Shown in pieces: positions 8,640 through 17,101 of a DNA stretch of 64,000 nt (the stretch's first letter is position 1; each line of letters begins with the position of its first letter). A program made the position numbers and the translations under genes. The notes beneath the pieces were generated by a model, which ran no database searches, was not told where the DNA came from, and was given only the letters and a program-made list of their open reading frames with translations. The stretch comes from an uncultured Clostridia bacterium (GTDB taxonomy: Bacteria; Bacillota; Clostridia; Oscillospirales; Acutalibacteraceae): the NCBI GenBank assembly GCA_947589575.1, contig CANQBM010000006.1, positions 46,312-110,311 on the forward strand. Reading direction: 5' to 3'.

Positions 8640-9569
8640 TTACAGTACCGTTCTCTCAATAAAATCATTGATATAATCATATACCTCTTCTTTGTTTATT
8701 TCATTGAGAATTTCATGTCTTGCATCGGGGAAAAGCTTAATTTCCGCCTTAGTATGACCTGTGGAAACAAGCCTGTCATAAACTTCTTTTACGCCCTTTG
8801 AAAAATTACCTACAGGGTCCATTGAACCGCTGATTAAAAGAACCGGCATTTTCTTGTCAATGTTGTTTGCCCATTCGTCATTGTTACATTCCATGACAAG
8901 ATTTGCCAAATCCCTGTACCCCATTGCCGAAAAAGTAAAACCGCAGTATTCATCGGCAACATAGTCATCGATTACAGCCTTATCCCTTGAACCCCAGTCA
9001 TAATCTGTCCTATGCTCAAACGGCTTGTCATATGAGCCAAATCCGACTTTCTTAAGCCACTCGGATTTATACGTTTTGCCTTTAACAGCCCCAATTAAAT
9101 TCGTAAGCGCAATACTGATTTTGGCAAGCGGGTTTGAACCCGATGTTCCGATAAAAACAGCGCCGTCAAAACAATTTCCGTATTCGTTGATAAAGCATCT
9201 CATAACCATACTGCCCATTGAATGACCGCATATTATGTAAGGCTTACCGGGATATTCCTTCTTTGCAATATCCATAAGCGTCTTAGCGTCGGCAATAATA
9301 TCCTTGTATCCGTCATTATCGCCGAAATATCCAAGATGCTCCTTTTTTTGATTAGATTTACCGTGATTAATCATATCATTCATAAACACAGCGTATCCCA
9401 TATCGGTAAATGCTTTGATACACTTTTTGTATCTTCCGCAGTGCTCAGCCATACCGTGATGAATCTGCAGGACAGCTTTAATACTGCTTTTGTCATCGGG
9501 ACACCATTGCCATGCTTTGATTTCACACAAACCGGATTTACTCCTGAAGGAGTATTCTTTTGTTTTCAT
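8640..9569 (-). CDS. Alpha/beta hydrolase (monoacylglycerol-lipase/serine aminopeptidase S33 type)
   Basis: About 309 residues. Features: oxyanion region LQIHHGMAEHCGRY, nucleophile elbow ICGHSMGSMV (Ser), Asp region LLISGSMDPVG and catalytic His in FPDARHEILNE. This is the lysophospholipase/monoglyceride lipase pattern. It probably hydrolyses carboxylic esters in the cytoplasm, as no signal peptide is seen. The ATG at 9569 has GAGAGGGG upstream, whereas the track start is a GTG inside that site. It lies downstream of mscL with a 37-base gap. Confidence 0.85.
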   Translation of the reverse strand: MKTKEYSFRSKSGLCEIKAWQWCPDDKSSIKAVLQIHHGMAEHCGRYKKCIKAFTDMGYAVFMNDMINHGKSNQKKEHLGYFGDNDGYKDIIADAKTLMDIAKKEYPGKPYIICGHSMGSMVMRCFINEYGNCFDGAVFIGTSGSNPLAKISIALTNLIGAVKGKTYKSEWLKKVGFGSYDKPFEHRTDYDWGSRDKAVIDDYVADEYCGFTFSAMGYRDLANLVMECNNDEWANNIDKKMPVLLISGSMDPVGNFSKGVKEVYDRLVSTGHTKAEIKLFPDARHEILNEINKEEVYDYINDFIERTVL

Positions 9570-9605
9570 AAATTCCACCCCTCTCGGTGTTGAAGAGCCT
9601 GCTGA

Positions 9606-10028
9606 TTATTCCTCCTCGGGAATATCAGATGTGCAGTGACAGCACTTAACGGCATCAATCGGAATTTCACTCTTGCAGAACGGGCATATTTTAGTTACCG
9701 GTTCCGGCGCCGGCTCCTCTTCCTTCTTTTTGCCGATAGTCATAGCTTTATTTACTGCCTTGACTATGCAGAAAATAATGAATGCCATAATTATGAAATT
9801 GATGATTGCGGAAATAAAAGCGCCATAGTCAATATAATTTTCGCCTACAAGATGAATTTTACCCTGAATTTCAGCACCGCCGATACAGTTAATCAGCGGA
9901 TTGATAATATTGTCGGTAAGCGATGTTACGATAGCAGAGAAAGCACCGCCTATAATAACGCCGACTGCCAAATCGAGCACATTACCCTTTGAAATAAATT
10001 CCTTAAATTCAGCAAAAAACTTCTTCAT
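9606..10028 (-). CDS. mscL: Large-conductance mechanosensitive channel MscL with C-terminal zinc ribbon
   Basis: About 140 residues. The MscL core is clear: KEFISKGNVLDLAVGVIIGGAF (N-terminal helix and TM1), NPLINCIGG, and TM2 near AFISAIINFIIMAFIIFCIV. It opens under membrane tension and releases solutes during osmotic downshock. The C-terminus carries a CxxC...CxxC zinc-ribbon-like tail (CPFCKSEIP...CCHC) in place of a plain charged tail. The start at 10028 follows AGAGGATT. Confidence 0.92.
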   Translation of the reverse strand: MKKFFAEFKEFISKGNVLDLAVGVIIGGAFSAIVTSLTDNIINPLINCIGGAEIQGKIHLVGENYIDYGAFISAIINFIIMAFIIFCIVKAVNKAMTIGKKKEEEPAPEPVTKICPFCKSEIPIDAVKCCHCTSDIPEEE

Positions 10029-10074
10029 TTTTTTAATCCTCTTTTCATTAAACTTCATTTATAACTAAATAATA

Positions 10075-10941
10075 TCACATTATGCCTGTAAAATCAAATT
10101 TCGGAATGAATTTTTTATCTGCGGAAGAAAGCTCCTGAATAAACAGTTTATCAAGTCCTTGATTTATGGCATAATTTACAACCTTATTATATTCTCTTTC
10201 GGTTATGGTTCTATTAAGCTCCGGAAATTCATCAAGCCCGCCGCATGGAACATACTGTGCCATAAGAGAAAGATAGGTTTCGGGCAGATTTTCATTAAAC
10301 CAGTCAATTATTTTAATTGACGAGTTCGTATTTTGAGGCAAAATAAGATGACGAACTATAAGACCGCTTTTCATCATACCGTTTTCAAAACGATCCTTTA
10401 CCTGACTTCTCATTTCAAGTATCGCGGCAGACGCTTTTTCAAAATAATCATCTGCTTTTGAATAACGCAATGACTTATCATTTCTTATATATTTTAAATC
10501 GGGGAGATAAATATCAATTAAACCTCTTAGCTTTTTGAGCGTTTCGCGCTCCTCGTACCCGCTGCTGTTATATACAACAGGCACCGGGCTTTTCCACTTC
10601 GTCAATACGTTTGCAAGCCTGTCTGCATAATGAGTGGGGTTAACAAGATTGATGTTTTCAGCCCCCTGATTAATAAGATTTTCAAATATTTCAACAAGCT
10701 TTTCATCGGTAATGTCAACGCCCTTGCTGTCCCTGCTTATTTCATAATTCTGACAGTATACACACCGTAAATTGCAACCGCTGAAGAAGACTGCGCCGCT
10801 TCCGTTTTTACCGCTGATACACGGCTCCTCCCAGAAATGAAGCGCCGCCCTCGCGGCTCTGAAGGCGCTTTTGCTTTGACAAAAGCCAAATCCTTTTTCT
10901 CTGTCTGCGTTACAATGTCTCGGACAAATTGAACAAATCAT
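10075..10941 (-). CDS. Radical SAM protein, PflA-like
   Basis: A 288-residue radical SAM enzyme. The N-terminus has an extra cysteine set (CSICPRHCN, GFCQS), then the SAM-cluster motif CNLRCVYCQN. The GxIxGxxE-type region is less clear. It belongs to the pyruvate-formate-lyase activating enzyme-like group of uncharacterised single proteins; the target is unknown. Start and rsmI stop overlap by 4 bases, so it is the third gene of the trmN6-rsmI operon, although no functional link is established. Confidence 0.82.
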   Translation of the reverse strand: MICSICPRHCNADREKGFGFCQSKSAFRAARAALHFWEEPCISGKNGSGAVFFSGCNLRCVYCQNYEISRDSKGVDITDEKLVEIFENLINQGAENINLVNPTHYADRLANVLTKWKSPVPVVYNSSGYEERETLKKLRGLIDIYLPDLKYIRNDKSLRYSKADDYFEKASAAILEMRSQVKDRFENGMMKSGLIVRHLILPQNTNSSIKIIDWFNENLPETYLSLMAQYVPCGGLDEFPELNRTITEREYNKVVNYAINQGLDKLFIQELSSADKKFIPKFDFTGIM

Positions 10942-11759
10942 AACAACGCCTTATAAATATCTCCTTTCTTAAACGGTGTTTTTAAGGCGGTTTCCTTCGC
11001 GGCATTATTTACAGACATACCGCCGTCGACAAGCTTTCTCGCCGTTTCAAGCGCATTTTCAAATGTAATTTCATTAATCGGCTGAGACTTCTTTCCCTCA
11101 ATAATCAAAACGATTTCACCCTTAAGCGAGCCGTCTCCGTATAACTCAGACGCCTCGCCGAGCGTCGTTTTAATCACTTGCTCGTGCAACTTGGTAATCT
11201 CACGGACGATTGCGATTTTCCTGTTTCCGAAGGTTTTATATAAATCCCGCAATGTGTTAGCAAGCTTATGCGGAGCCTCGTAAAAAATGATAGTTCGTTT
11301 TTCGTCCTTTAGTTCATCTAAATGCTCCCGCCTTGACTTTTTACTGACTGATAAAAAGCCCTCAAAGGTAAAGCGTCCGCTGTCCATTCCCGATATTGCA
11401 AGAGCCGATGCAAAGGCGGTGGGTCCGGGTACGGCTTCGACAGATATACCCATCTCATAACAAAGCGCGACAAGCTCCTGTCCCGGGTCTGAAATCGCAG
11501 GCATACCAGCGTCCGTCACGATTGCGCAGCTTTCCCCTTTGGCAATACGATTGCATATAAGCTCCCCGCGTTCCCTCTTGTTATGCTCAAAATAAGATAC
11601 CATTTCTTTTTTTATACCGAAATGGTTAAGCAGCTTTAAGGTAACCCTTGTGTCCTCAGCCGCAATAAAATCAACCTTCTCAAGTGTTTCGGCCGCCCTC
11701 GGCGACAAATCGCCGAGATTACCTATCGGCGTTCCAACAACATATAGCTTTCCGTTCAT
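10938..11759 (-). CDS. rsmI: 16S rRNA (cytidine1402-2'-O)-methyltransferase RsmI
   Basis: A 273-residue tetrapyrrole-methylase-fold enzyme. Diagnostic stretches are LYVVGTPIGNLGDLSPRA, FIAAEDTRVT, IVTDAGMPAISDPG and VPGPTAFASALAISG. It adds the 2'-O-methyl group to C1402 of 16S rRNA in the decoding centre. The C-terminal HTH-like tail is present. The stop and start overlap neighbouring genes by one and four bases, so translation is coupled along trmN6-rsmI-radical SAM. Confidence 0.95.
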   Translation of the reverse strand: MNGKLYVVGTPIGNLGDLSPRAAETLEKVDFIAAEDTRVTLKLLNHFGIKKEMVSYFEHNKRERGELICNRIAKGESCAIVTDAGMPAISDPGQELVALCYEMGISVEAVPGPTAFASALAISGMDSGRFTFEGFLSVSKKSRREHLDELKDEKRTIIFYEAPHKLANTLRDLYKTFGNRKIAIVREITKLHEQVIKTTLGEASELYGDGSLKGEIVLIIEGKKSQPINEITFENALETARKLVDGGMSVNNAAKETALKTPFKKGDIYKALL

Positions 11760-12490
11760 TATTTATCGTACCCATCGGCATAAGAGCCGTAAATTTTAAT
11801 CATCTCATCAGTAAATTTACCGTTTTCTTTTTTTACAATCAGCTGCGGCTCGACACGCAAAAAAGGCTTTGCGCCCTTTTGTCCTTGAACTAAAAACAAA
11901 AAAGGCTGCTCTCCTGCCCTGTCCTGCACAAACCGCAGGCGTTTCGGCTCAAGCCTGTATTTACGCATAATTTCAAATGTATCCGCAAGACGTTCGGGTC
12001 TGTGGCACATACAAAATCTTCCGCCGAATTTCAGCAGATATGCGCCCGCCTTAACAGCGTCCTCAATGTTACAGCACACCTCGTGCCTTGCAAGCCTTGC
12101 GCTTTCGCTTATTGATTCAATTCCTGTTCCCACAGGCTTGTACGGAGGATTTACAGTGACGAGTGAAAACTCCTCCGCTCTAAAATACTTGTCAACTTCT
12201 CTAAGGTCACAGTTATATGGAGTTATTCTGTTTTCAAGACCGTTTTCCTTAATTGAAAAGCATACCTGCTCATAAGCATTTTTCTGAATGTCAAGGCAGA
12301 AAACATTATTAATTTTTTTATTTCTCAGCCACAAAAAAGGAATTATTCCGCAGCCCGTTCCCATATCAAGAGCTCTGTCCCTTGCTTTAATATTTGCAAA
12401 ATGGGAAAGTATAACCGCGTCTGTGCCAAAAGTATGATTATCGCTCACAGCAATTTTTATGTCATCAGACAACCGTTCAAATTTATACAT
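11759..12490 (-). CDS. tRNA1(Val) (adenine37-N6)-methyltransferase TrmN6-like
   Basis: A 243-residue class I SAM methyltransferase. SAM-binding motif I reads ALDMGTGCGIIPF, and the N6-adenine signature is VTVNPPYKP. It belongs to the YabB/YfiC group that methylates A37 in tRNA. It leads the three-gene operon with rsmI; YabB-YabC(RsmI) proximity is also known in Bacillus. Upstream to 12530 there is only a short gap and the ABC-operon terminator. Confidence 0.88.
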   Translation of the reverse strand: MYKFERLSDDIKIAVSDNHTFGTDAVILSHFANIKARDRALDMGTGCGIIPFLWLRNKKINNVFCLDIQKNAYEQVCFSIKENGLENRITPYNCDLREVDKYFRAEEFSLVTVNPPYKPVGTGIESISESARLARHEVCCNIEDAVKAGAYLLKFGGRFCMCHRPERLADTFEIMRKYRLEPKRLRFVQDRAGEQPFLFLVQGQKGAKPFLRVEPQLIVKKENGKFTDEMIKIYGSYADGYDK

Positions 12491-12530
12491 AATAACATTA
12501 TAGCAACTCTAAGGCGTTTTTTCAATAAAT

Positions 12531-12554
12531 AAAAACGGGAGGATTTTCCTCCCG
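12531..12554 (-). terminator. Terminator of the amino-acid ABC operon
   Basis: CGGGAGGA-AAAT-CCTCCCG stem followed by TTTTT when read leftward, 16 bases after the ATPase stop codon. Confidence 0.88.
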
Positions 12555-12569
12555 AAATAAATCAGTATA

Positions 12570-13382
12570 TTATGCGTCAAGAGCCTTGTTGAGAAATGCC
12601 TTTAAAACGTCGCTTTTAGGATTATTAAATATCTCATCGGGCGTTGCAAATTCCTCAATAACACCGTTTGCCATAAAAATAACCTTATCGGCAACATTTT
12701 TTGCAAATTCCATTTCGTGAGTAACTACAATCATTGTACTGTTGCCCGTTTTAAGATTTCTTATAACATTCAGCACCTCGCCTGTAAGCTCGGGGTCAAG
12801 CGCGGATGTGGGCTCATCAAAACAAAGAATATCGGGCTGCATCGCAAGCGCGCGCGCAATAGCAACACGCTGCTGCTGTCCGCCGGAAAGCTCGCACGGG
12901 TATGCCTTAGCCTTCTCCGCAAGTCCGACACGCTCTAAAAGCTTATCTGCGTTTTTTTCAATCTGCGCATATCTTTGCGCTTTATAATCCTTGGAAATGC
13001 TTTTTTTCTCTTTTCTCATCGCCTTGATTTCATCTTTGACCGCCAGTTTCGGGGCAAGTGTAAGATTATCAAGTACGGTGTACTGAGGAAAAAGATTAAA
13101 CTGCTGAAAAACAAGACCGAAATGAAGACGGTTACGTCTAATTTCCCTTTCGCTCAGCGTATTTTTATCACTTGTGTCAAAAAGGACATCGCCGTTTACG
13201 GTAATAACTCCTTCATCAGGCGTTTCAAGAAAATTAAGACATCTTAAAAGAGTTGTTTTTCCGCTTCCCGAAGAGCCTATAATAACAAGCACGTCGCCCT
13301 TTTCAAGCGTAAAATCTATCCCCTTTAAAACCTCATTATTTCCAAAACTTTTATGTATACCTTTAACCTCTAAAATAGCCAT
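12570..13382 (-). CDS. Polar amino-acid ABC transporter ATP-binding protein
   Basis: About 270 residues from the ATG at 13382, which has AGAGG eight bases upstream and sits four bases after the permease stop. Walker A is IIGSSGSGKTTLL, the Q-loop VFQQFNLFPQ, the signature LSGGQQQRVAIARAL and Walker B DILCFDEPTSALD, with the H-loop at VTHEM. It is a GlnQ/HisP-type ATPase powering uptake of polar amino acids. A lysine-rich insertion (about 103-125) separates the Q-loop from the signature and is longer than usual. Confidence 0.93.
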   Translation of the reverse strand: MAILEVKGIHKSFGNNEVLKGIDFTLEKGDVLVIIGSSGSGKTTLLRCLNFLETPDEGVITVNGDVLFDTSDKNTLSEREIRRNRLHFGLVFQQFNLFPQYTVLDNLTLAPKLAVKDEIKAMRKEKKSISKDYKAQRYAQIEKNADKLLERVGLAEKAKAYPCELSGGQQQRVAIARALAMQPDILCFDEPTSALDPELTGEVLNVIRNLKTGNSTMIVVTHEMEFAKNVADKVIFMANGVIEEFATPDEIFNNPKSDVLKAFLNKALDA

Positions 13383-13386
13383 ATAA

Positions 13387-14082
13387 TTAACCTCTGTAAT
13401 AATTAAGCTTCTTTTCAACAGCGCCAAAAAGCAATGTTAAGATACCGCAGAATGCAAGGTAAAATACACCCGTATAGAATAAAGGCCAAATTTGACCTTC
13501 CATTTTTATGTACGTCTGACCGGCCCAAATAATTTCGTATACAGCAATAATTCTTGCCAAAGAGGTATCCTTAACAAGCGTGATAATTTCATTGCTCATA
13601 GGCGGAATAATTCGCTTTATAACCTGAAGCAAAACGACCTTGAAAAAAATCTGTGCCTTTGTCATACCAAGCACCTGACCCGCTTCGTACTGACCTATGG
13701 GTATTCCCTCAATACCGCCCCTGTAAATTTCCGAAAAATAGCAGGAATAGTTGATTACAAAAGCAATAAGAACTGCGATAAACCGGTCAAATACGCTCCA
13801 TGAGGCTATCCACGTAATCAGTGAATTAGGATTTTCAATATTCTGCGCCCATGCGCCTGCAAGACCGGGTCCGTAATAAATTACAATCATCTGAAGCATA
13901 AGAGGCGTCCCGCGTATTATCCACACAAAGGTTTTAACAAGCCATTTCAAAGGCTTGAATTTGCTCATGGAACCAAAGCTGATAATTAAACCTATAGGCA
14001 GAGCAAAAACGAGAGTCAGCGCGAATAATTCAAGAGTTGTGCCGAATCCCTTTAACAGATCCAGAGTTACTTGCCAAAACAT
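13387..14082 (-). CDS. Polar amino-acid ABC transporter permease
   Basis: A 231-residue HisM/GlnP-type permease with about five membrane helices. It has the family N-terminal helix region (GFGTTLELFALTLVFALPIG) and the EAA loop GGIEGIPIGQYEAGQVLGM that docks on the ATPase. It follows the binding-protein gene and precedes the ATPase, forming a complete importer. A hairpin lies between it and the binding-protein gene. Confidence 0.93.
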   Translation of the reverse strand: MFWQVTLDLLKGFGTTLELFALTLVFALPIGLIISFGSMSKFKPLKWLVKTFVWIIRGTPLMLQMIVIYYGPGLAGAWAQNIENPNSLITWIASWSVFDRFIAVLIAFVINYSCYFSEIYRGGIEGIPIGQYEAGQVLGMTKAQIFFKVVLLQVIKRIIPPMSNEIITLVKDTSLARIIAVYEIIWAGQTYIKMEGQIWPLFYTGVFYLAFCGILTLLFGAVEKKLNYYRG

Positions 14083-14112
14083 AATAATAAATTTCCCTTC
14101 GGTTTTTGTACA

Positions 14113-14145
14113 AAAACCGTGACACCTTTACAGTGCCACGGTTTA
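14113..14145 (-). terminator. Intra-operon hairpin after the binding-protein gene
   Basis: AACCGTGgCAC / GTGtCACGGTT stem followed by TTTTT on the minus strand, between binding-protein and permease genes. It probably acts as a partial terminator or mRNA stabiliser so that more binding protein than permease is made. Confidence 0.6.
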
Positions 14146-14159
14146 ATTAAATTAATAAT

Positions 14160-15002
14160 TTACGCAAGAGTTAATGAATATTTATCTGCGAGTTTCTGAA
14201 GTGAACCGTCAGCCTTCATTTCCTCCATAATTTCATTAACCTTAGCTGTTATGTCGGAATCCTTTCTGAATGAAATACCGTATTCCTCTTCATTGAGCGT
14301 TATAGCTTGGGTAAGGTCTGAATAGCTTGTTCCGTCACCTGTCATCGCGTTAGCCATTGTAAGGTCTATGATACAAGCGTCCGCAGAACCTGACTCAACT
14401 TCCATCAATGCGTCCGACTGCGCCGTAACTGCGGTGTAATTGCTCATTTTAGCATCTTGGAGAACTCCCTCGCCTGCCGAACCTGACTCAACCGCAAAGG
14501 TTAAATCCTTCATCTTATCAAGACTCGTGTATTTTGAAGCCTCGTCATTTTTCATCACAACAACCTGTGCGTTTTTAACATAGGCATTAGTAACCGAACT
14601 GTTTGCCTTTACCTCGTCTGTGATAGTCATACCGTTCCATACAGCGTCAATCGACTTTGCATTAAGCTCCGGCCATTTATTATCCCAGTCAATTACAATA
14701 AATTCAGCCTCTACGCCGAGCTTTTCGCATACGGCGCGCGCGAACTCCGTGTCAAAGCCTGTAAGGACTTTCTTATCCTTATCCTCATAATAGTTCATAG
14801 GCTTATATTCTGTTATACCTATAATCATTTTTCCCTTGCCCTGAACATAAGCAAGATCGCTTTCGGATGATGATGCTGCCTGACTGCTGTCAGCGGCACT
14901 GTTTTTTTCATCGTTTGACTTAGAGTTTGAGCAGCCCGCAAATGCCATAATGATTGAAATTGTCATAATAACGGCAAATAAAGATGATAAAAATTTTTTC
15001 AT
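14160..15002 (-). CDS. Amino-acid ABC transporter substrate-binding lipoprotein
   Basis: A 280-residue periplasmic-binding-protein family 3 protein. The lipoprotein signal ends at AFAGC and a Ser/Asn-rich linker follows. The mature domain has GKMIIGITEYKPMNYYE, LTGFDTEFARAVCEKLG, DAVWNGMTITDEV and YGISFRKDSD, typical of polar amino-acid binding proteins. It captures substrate outside the membrane for the permease/ATPase encoded downstream. The exact amino acid cannot be told from sequence. It is the first gene of the operon. Confidence 0.93.
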   Translation of the reverse strand: MKKFLSSLFAVIMTISIIMAFAGCSNSKSNDEKNSAADSSQAASSSESDLAYVQGKGKMIIGITEYKPMNYYEDKDKKVLTGFDTEFARAVCEKLGVEAEFIVIDWDNKWPELNAKSIDAVWNGMTITDEVKANSSVTNAYVKNAQVVVMKNDEASKYTSLDKMKDLTFAVESGSAGEGVLQDAKMSNYTAVTAQSDALMEVESGSADACIIDLTMANAMTGDGTSYSDLTQAITLNEEEYGISFRKDSDITAKVNEIMEEMKADGSLQKLADKYSLTLA

Positions 15003-15113
15003 AACTTTTTCCTTTCACTTATCATATTTATTGTGATAATACATTAACGCTTTGCCACAATAAAGTAATTAATGTAAAACAATTATAACAGACTTCAAAA
15101 TAAAAATCAACAT

Positions 15114-15228
15114 AAAAAAAGAGAAAACCTATCAGGCAATAAGTTACAGGGCTATGTAAACAAGCATTCGGCGCATTGTGTTACATAGAACCATAACCTA
15201 CAACTCCAAGTAGGTTCTCCGGAAATTT
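15114..15228 (-). ncRNA. Structured small RNA, 6S-like architecture, family not assigned
   Basis: A promoter with TTGAAA and TATAAT 17 bases apart reads leftward into about 115 bases that end in a T run. The outer arms pair (GAGAACCTA with TAGGTTtTCTC), and an inner hairpin forms from CTATGTAA / TTACATAG with further pairing toward its loop. The stretch between the arms is only partly paired. A closing stem, open middle and apical hairpin recall 6S RNA, but the molecule is shorter than usual 6S and no conserved motif could be confirmed. No coding frame is evident. It lies between the divergent ABC operon and the PurF-like gene. Confidence 0.5.
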
Positions 15229-15234
15229 AATTGT

Positions 15235-15263
15235 ATTATAACATGTAACAAAGAACTTTTCAA
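15235..15263 (-). promoter_or_regulatory. Strong SigA-type promoter of the small RNA
   Basis: TTGAAA at 15263-15258 and TATAAT at 15240-15235, spacing 17, reading leftward. Both boxes are near consensus. Confidence 0.7.
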
Positions 15264-15425
15264 TATTTTTTTAAAATTTTATTAACTGTTTTTATATTTA
15301 AATTTAACAACTGCCAATTTGCGTTTGATGTCACCTAAATAAAAAAACTCATACATTAATATATCGTTTTGAAGCACATTAAAGCACAGTTCAAAATTGT
15401 TACTGATTTTTAATTATTTTTCTAT
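15264..15425. other. Intergenic stretch without recognised feature
   Basis: AT-rich DNA between the small-RNA promoter and the promoter of the PurF-like gene. No ORF, hairpin terminator or known riboswitch motif was seen. Confidence 0.5.
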
Positions 15426-15453
15426 TTGCCTTTTCAATATATTCTGCTATAAT
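15426..15453 (+). promoter_or_regulatory. Promoter of the PurF-like gene
   Basis: TTGCCT (15426-15431) and a consensus TATAAT (15448-15453) with 16-base spacing, about 65 bases before the start codon. No purine riboswitch is visible in the leader. Confidence 0.55.
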
Positions 15454-15517
15454 ACATTAGGTAACACAACTTATGCAGAGTTATGTTTCATACAAATTAT
15501 TAAAGTGAGGGAATTTT

Positions 15518-16924
15518 ATGGGAGGATTTTTTGCCGCGGCGTCTAAGGATGACTGCGTTTTTGATTTATTTTTCGGAGTTGATTACCATTCGCATCTCGG
15601 CACACGCCGAGCGGGTATGGCGGTATACAGCGAAGAAACAGGCTTTGACAGATCCATACATAATATTGAAAACGCACCGTTCAGAACAAAATTTACAAAA
15701 GAATCAAACGAAATGCGGGGCACACTCGGTATAGGCTGCATTTCGGATTATGAGGCGCAGCCTGTTTTAATCCGTTCGCACCACGGTACCTTTGCTATTA
15801 CAACAGTCGGCAAAATCAACAACGCTGATGAAATTGCCGATAAAATTATTAAATCCAACACTCATTTTTTTGAAATGCAAAGCGGTGAAATAAATCCTAC
15901 AGAGCTTGTAGCGGCAATAATTAATCAAAAGGAAAATTTTATTGACGGCATACGCTATGCACAGGAAATTGTTGACGGCTCGCTGAGTATGCTTATTCTT
16001 ACACCGAAAGGCATTTATTGCGCGAGAGATAAAATGGGCAGGACTCCGATTGTTCTCGGAAAAAAGGAGAACGGCTATTGTGCAAGCTTTGAAAGTTTCG
16101 CTTACTTAAATCTCGGCTATACCGATTATAAAGAACTCGGTCCCGGTGAAATTGCTGTTATAACCGCCGACGGCGCAAAAACTTTGGTAGCACCCGGAAA
16201 GGATATGAAAATCTGTACTTTCCTATGGATTTATTACGGCTATCCGTCATCATCATATGAGGGAATCAGCGTGGAAAAGATGAGGTATAACTGCGGAAAG
16301 GCGCTTGCAAAGCGAGATAATGTAAAGCCGGATATTGTCGCAGGCGTTCCCGATTCAGGCACCGCTCACGCTATCGGCTATTCAAACGAGTCAAAAATCC
16401 CGTTTTCTCGTCCGTTTGTCAAATATACGCCGACTTGGCCCCGTTCGTTTATGCCGACACACCAAAGTAAAAGAAATCTTATAGCGAAAATGAAACTGAT
16501 ACCTGTTCACGATTTGATTGAGGGAAAGAGTCTCCTTTTAATTGACGATTCAATCGTACGCGGAACACAGCTTAGAGAAACTACCGACTTTTTATACGCC
16601 AGCGGCGCAAAGGAAGTACACATCAGACCTGCCTGCCCTCCCCTTGTATTTGGATGCAAATATCTTAATTTTTCACGCTCAACCTCAGAAATGGAGCTTA
16701 TCACAAGACGTGTGATAAAGGAGCTTGAGGGAGGAGAGCCGGATGAGGAAACCCTTAAACAATATACTGACCCCGATAGTGAGAAATATCAGAAAATGGT
16801 AGACAAGATTTGCGAAACTCTTCATTTCACATCTCTTCGTTATCACAGGCTTGATGATATGATTGAATCAGTCGGAATCGGAGCAGACAAGCTTTGCACT
16901 TACTGCTGGAACGGTGAAGAATAA
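15518..16924 (+). CDS. PurF-like amidophosphoribosyltransferase homologue lacking the glutaminase cysteine
   Basis: A 468-residue PurF-family protein: N-terminal Ntn glutamine-amidotransferase fold (DYHSHLGTRRAGMAVY, GTLGIGCIS) and C-terminal phosphoribosyltransferase domain. The PRPP loop reads LLLIDDSIVRGTQLRE, and VAGVPDSGTAHAIGYS is also typical. True PurF exposes a catalytic Cys at its mature N-terminus (MCG or processed Cys). Here the start is MGGFFAAAS and the nearest Cys is residue 13, so ammonia release from glutamine looks abolished. It may use free ammonia, act as a regulator or have another substrate. No purine genes adjoin it. GTGAGGG precedes the ATG. Confidence 0.85.
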   Translation: MGGFFAAASKDDCVFDLFFGVDYHSHLGTRRAGMAVYSEETGFDRSIHNIENAPFRTKFTKESNEMRGTLGIGCISDYEAQPVLIRSHHGTFAITTVGKINNADEIADKIIKSNTHFFEMQSGEINPTELVAAIINQKENFIDGIRYAQEIVDGSLSMLILTPKGIYCARDKMGRTPIVLGKKENGYCASFESFAYLNLGYTDYKELGPGEIAVITADGAKTLVAPGKDMKICTFLWIYYGYPSSSYEGISVEKMRYNCGKALAKRDNVKPDIVAGVPDSGTAHAIGYSNESKIPFSRPFVKYTPTWPRSFMPTHQSKRNLIAKMKLIPVHDLIEGKSLLLIDDSIVRGTQLRETTDFLYASGAKEVHIRPACPPLVFGCKYLNFSRSTSEMELITRRVIKELEGGEPDEETLKQYTDPDSEKYQKMVDKICETLHFTSLRYHRLDDMIESVGIGADKLCTYCWNGEE

Positions 16925-16941
16925 TTCATAAACACAAATTA

Positions 16942-16982
16942 ACAATGACCGCCGCGTGATTTGCGCCGGTCATTGTTTTTTG
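16942..16982 (+). terminator. Terminator of the PurF-like gene
   Basis: ACAATGACCG / CGGTCATTGT stem with a GC-rich loop, followed by TTTTTT. Confidence 0.85.
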
Positions 16983-17025
16983 CCAAAAAATTGAAAAAAT
17001 CTGCAAAAGTGCATATTAATCCTTC

Positions 17026-17054
17026 TGTACAGAACATCAGAAATATTTTATAAT
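17026..17054 (+). promoter_or_regulatory. Probable promoter of the sigma-factor operon
   Basis: TGTACA (17026-17031) and TATAAT (17049-17054) with 17-base spacing, about 50 bases before the sigma gene. It is SigA-like, so self-activation is not evident from sequence. Confidence 0.45.
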
Positions 17055-17101
17055 ATTCTATGTATTTTTTGTCAAATTCTGTAAAAAGAGGATGAAAAAC
17101 A

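Noticed and set aside
15264-15517. Purine riboswitch or T-box before the PurF-like gene
   Set aside because: No matching conserved motif or antiterminator structure was found.
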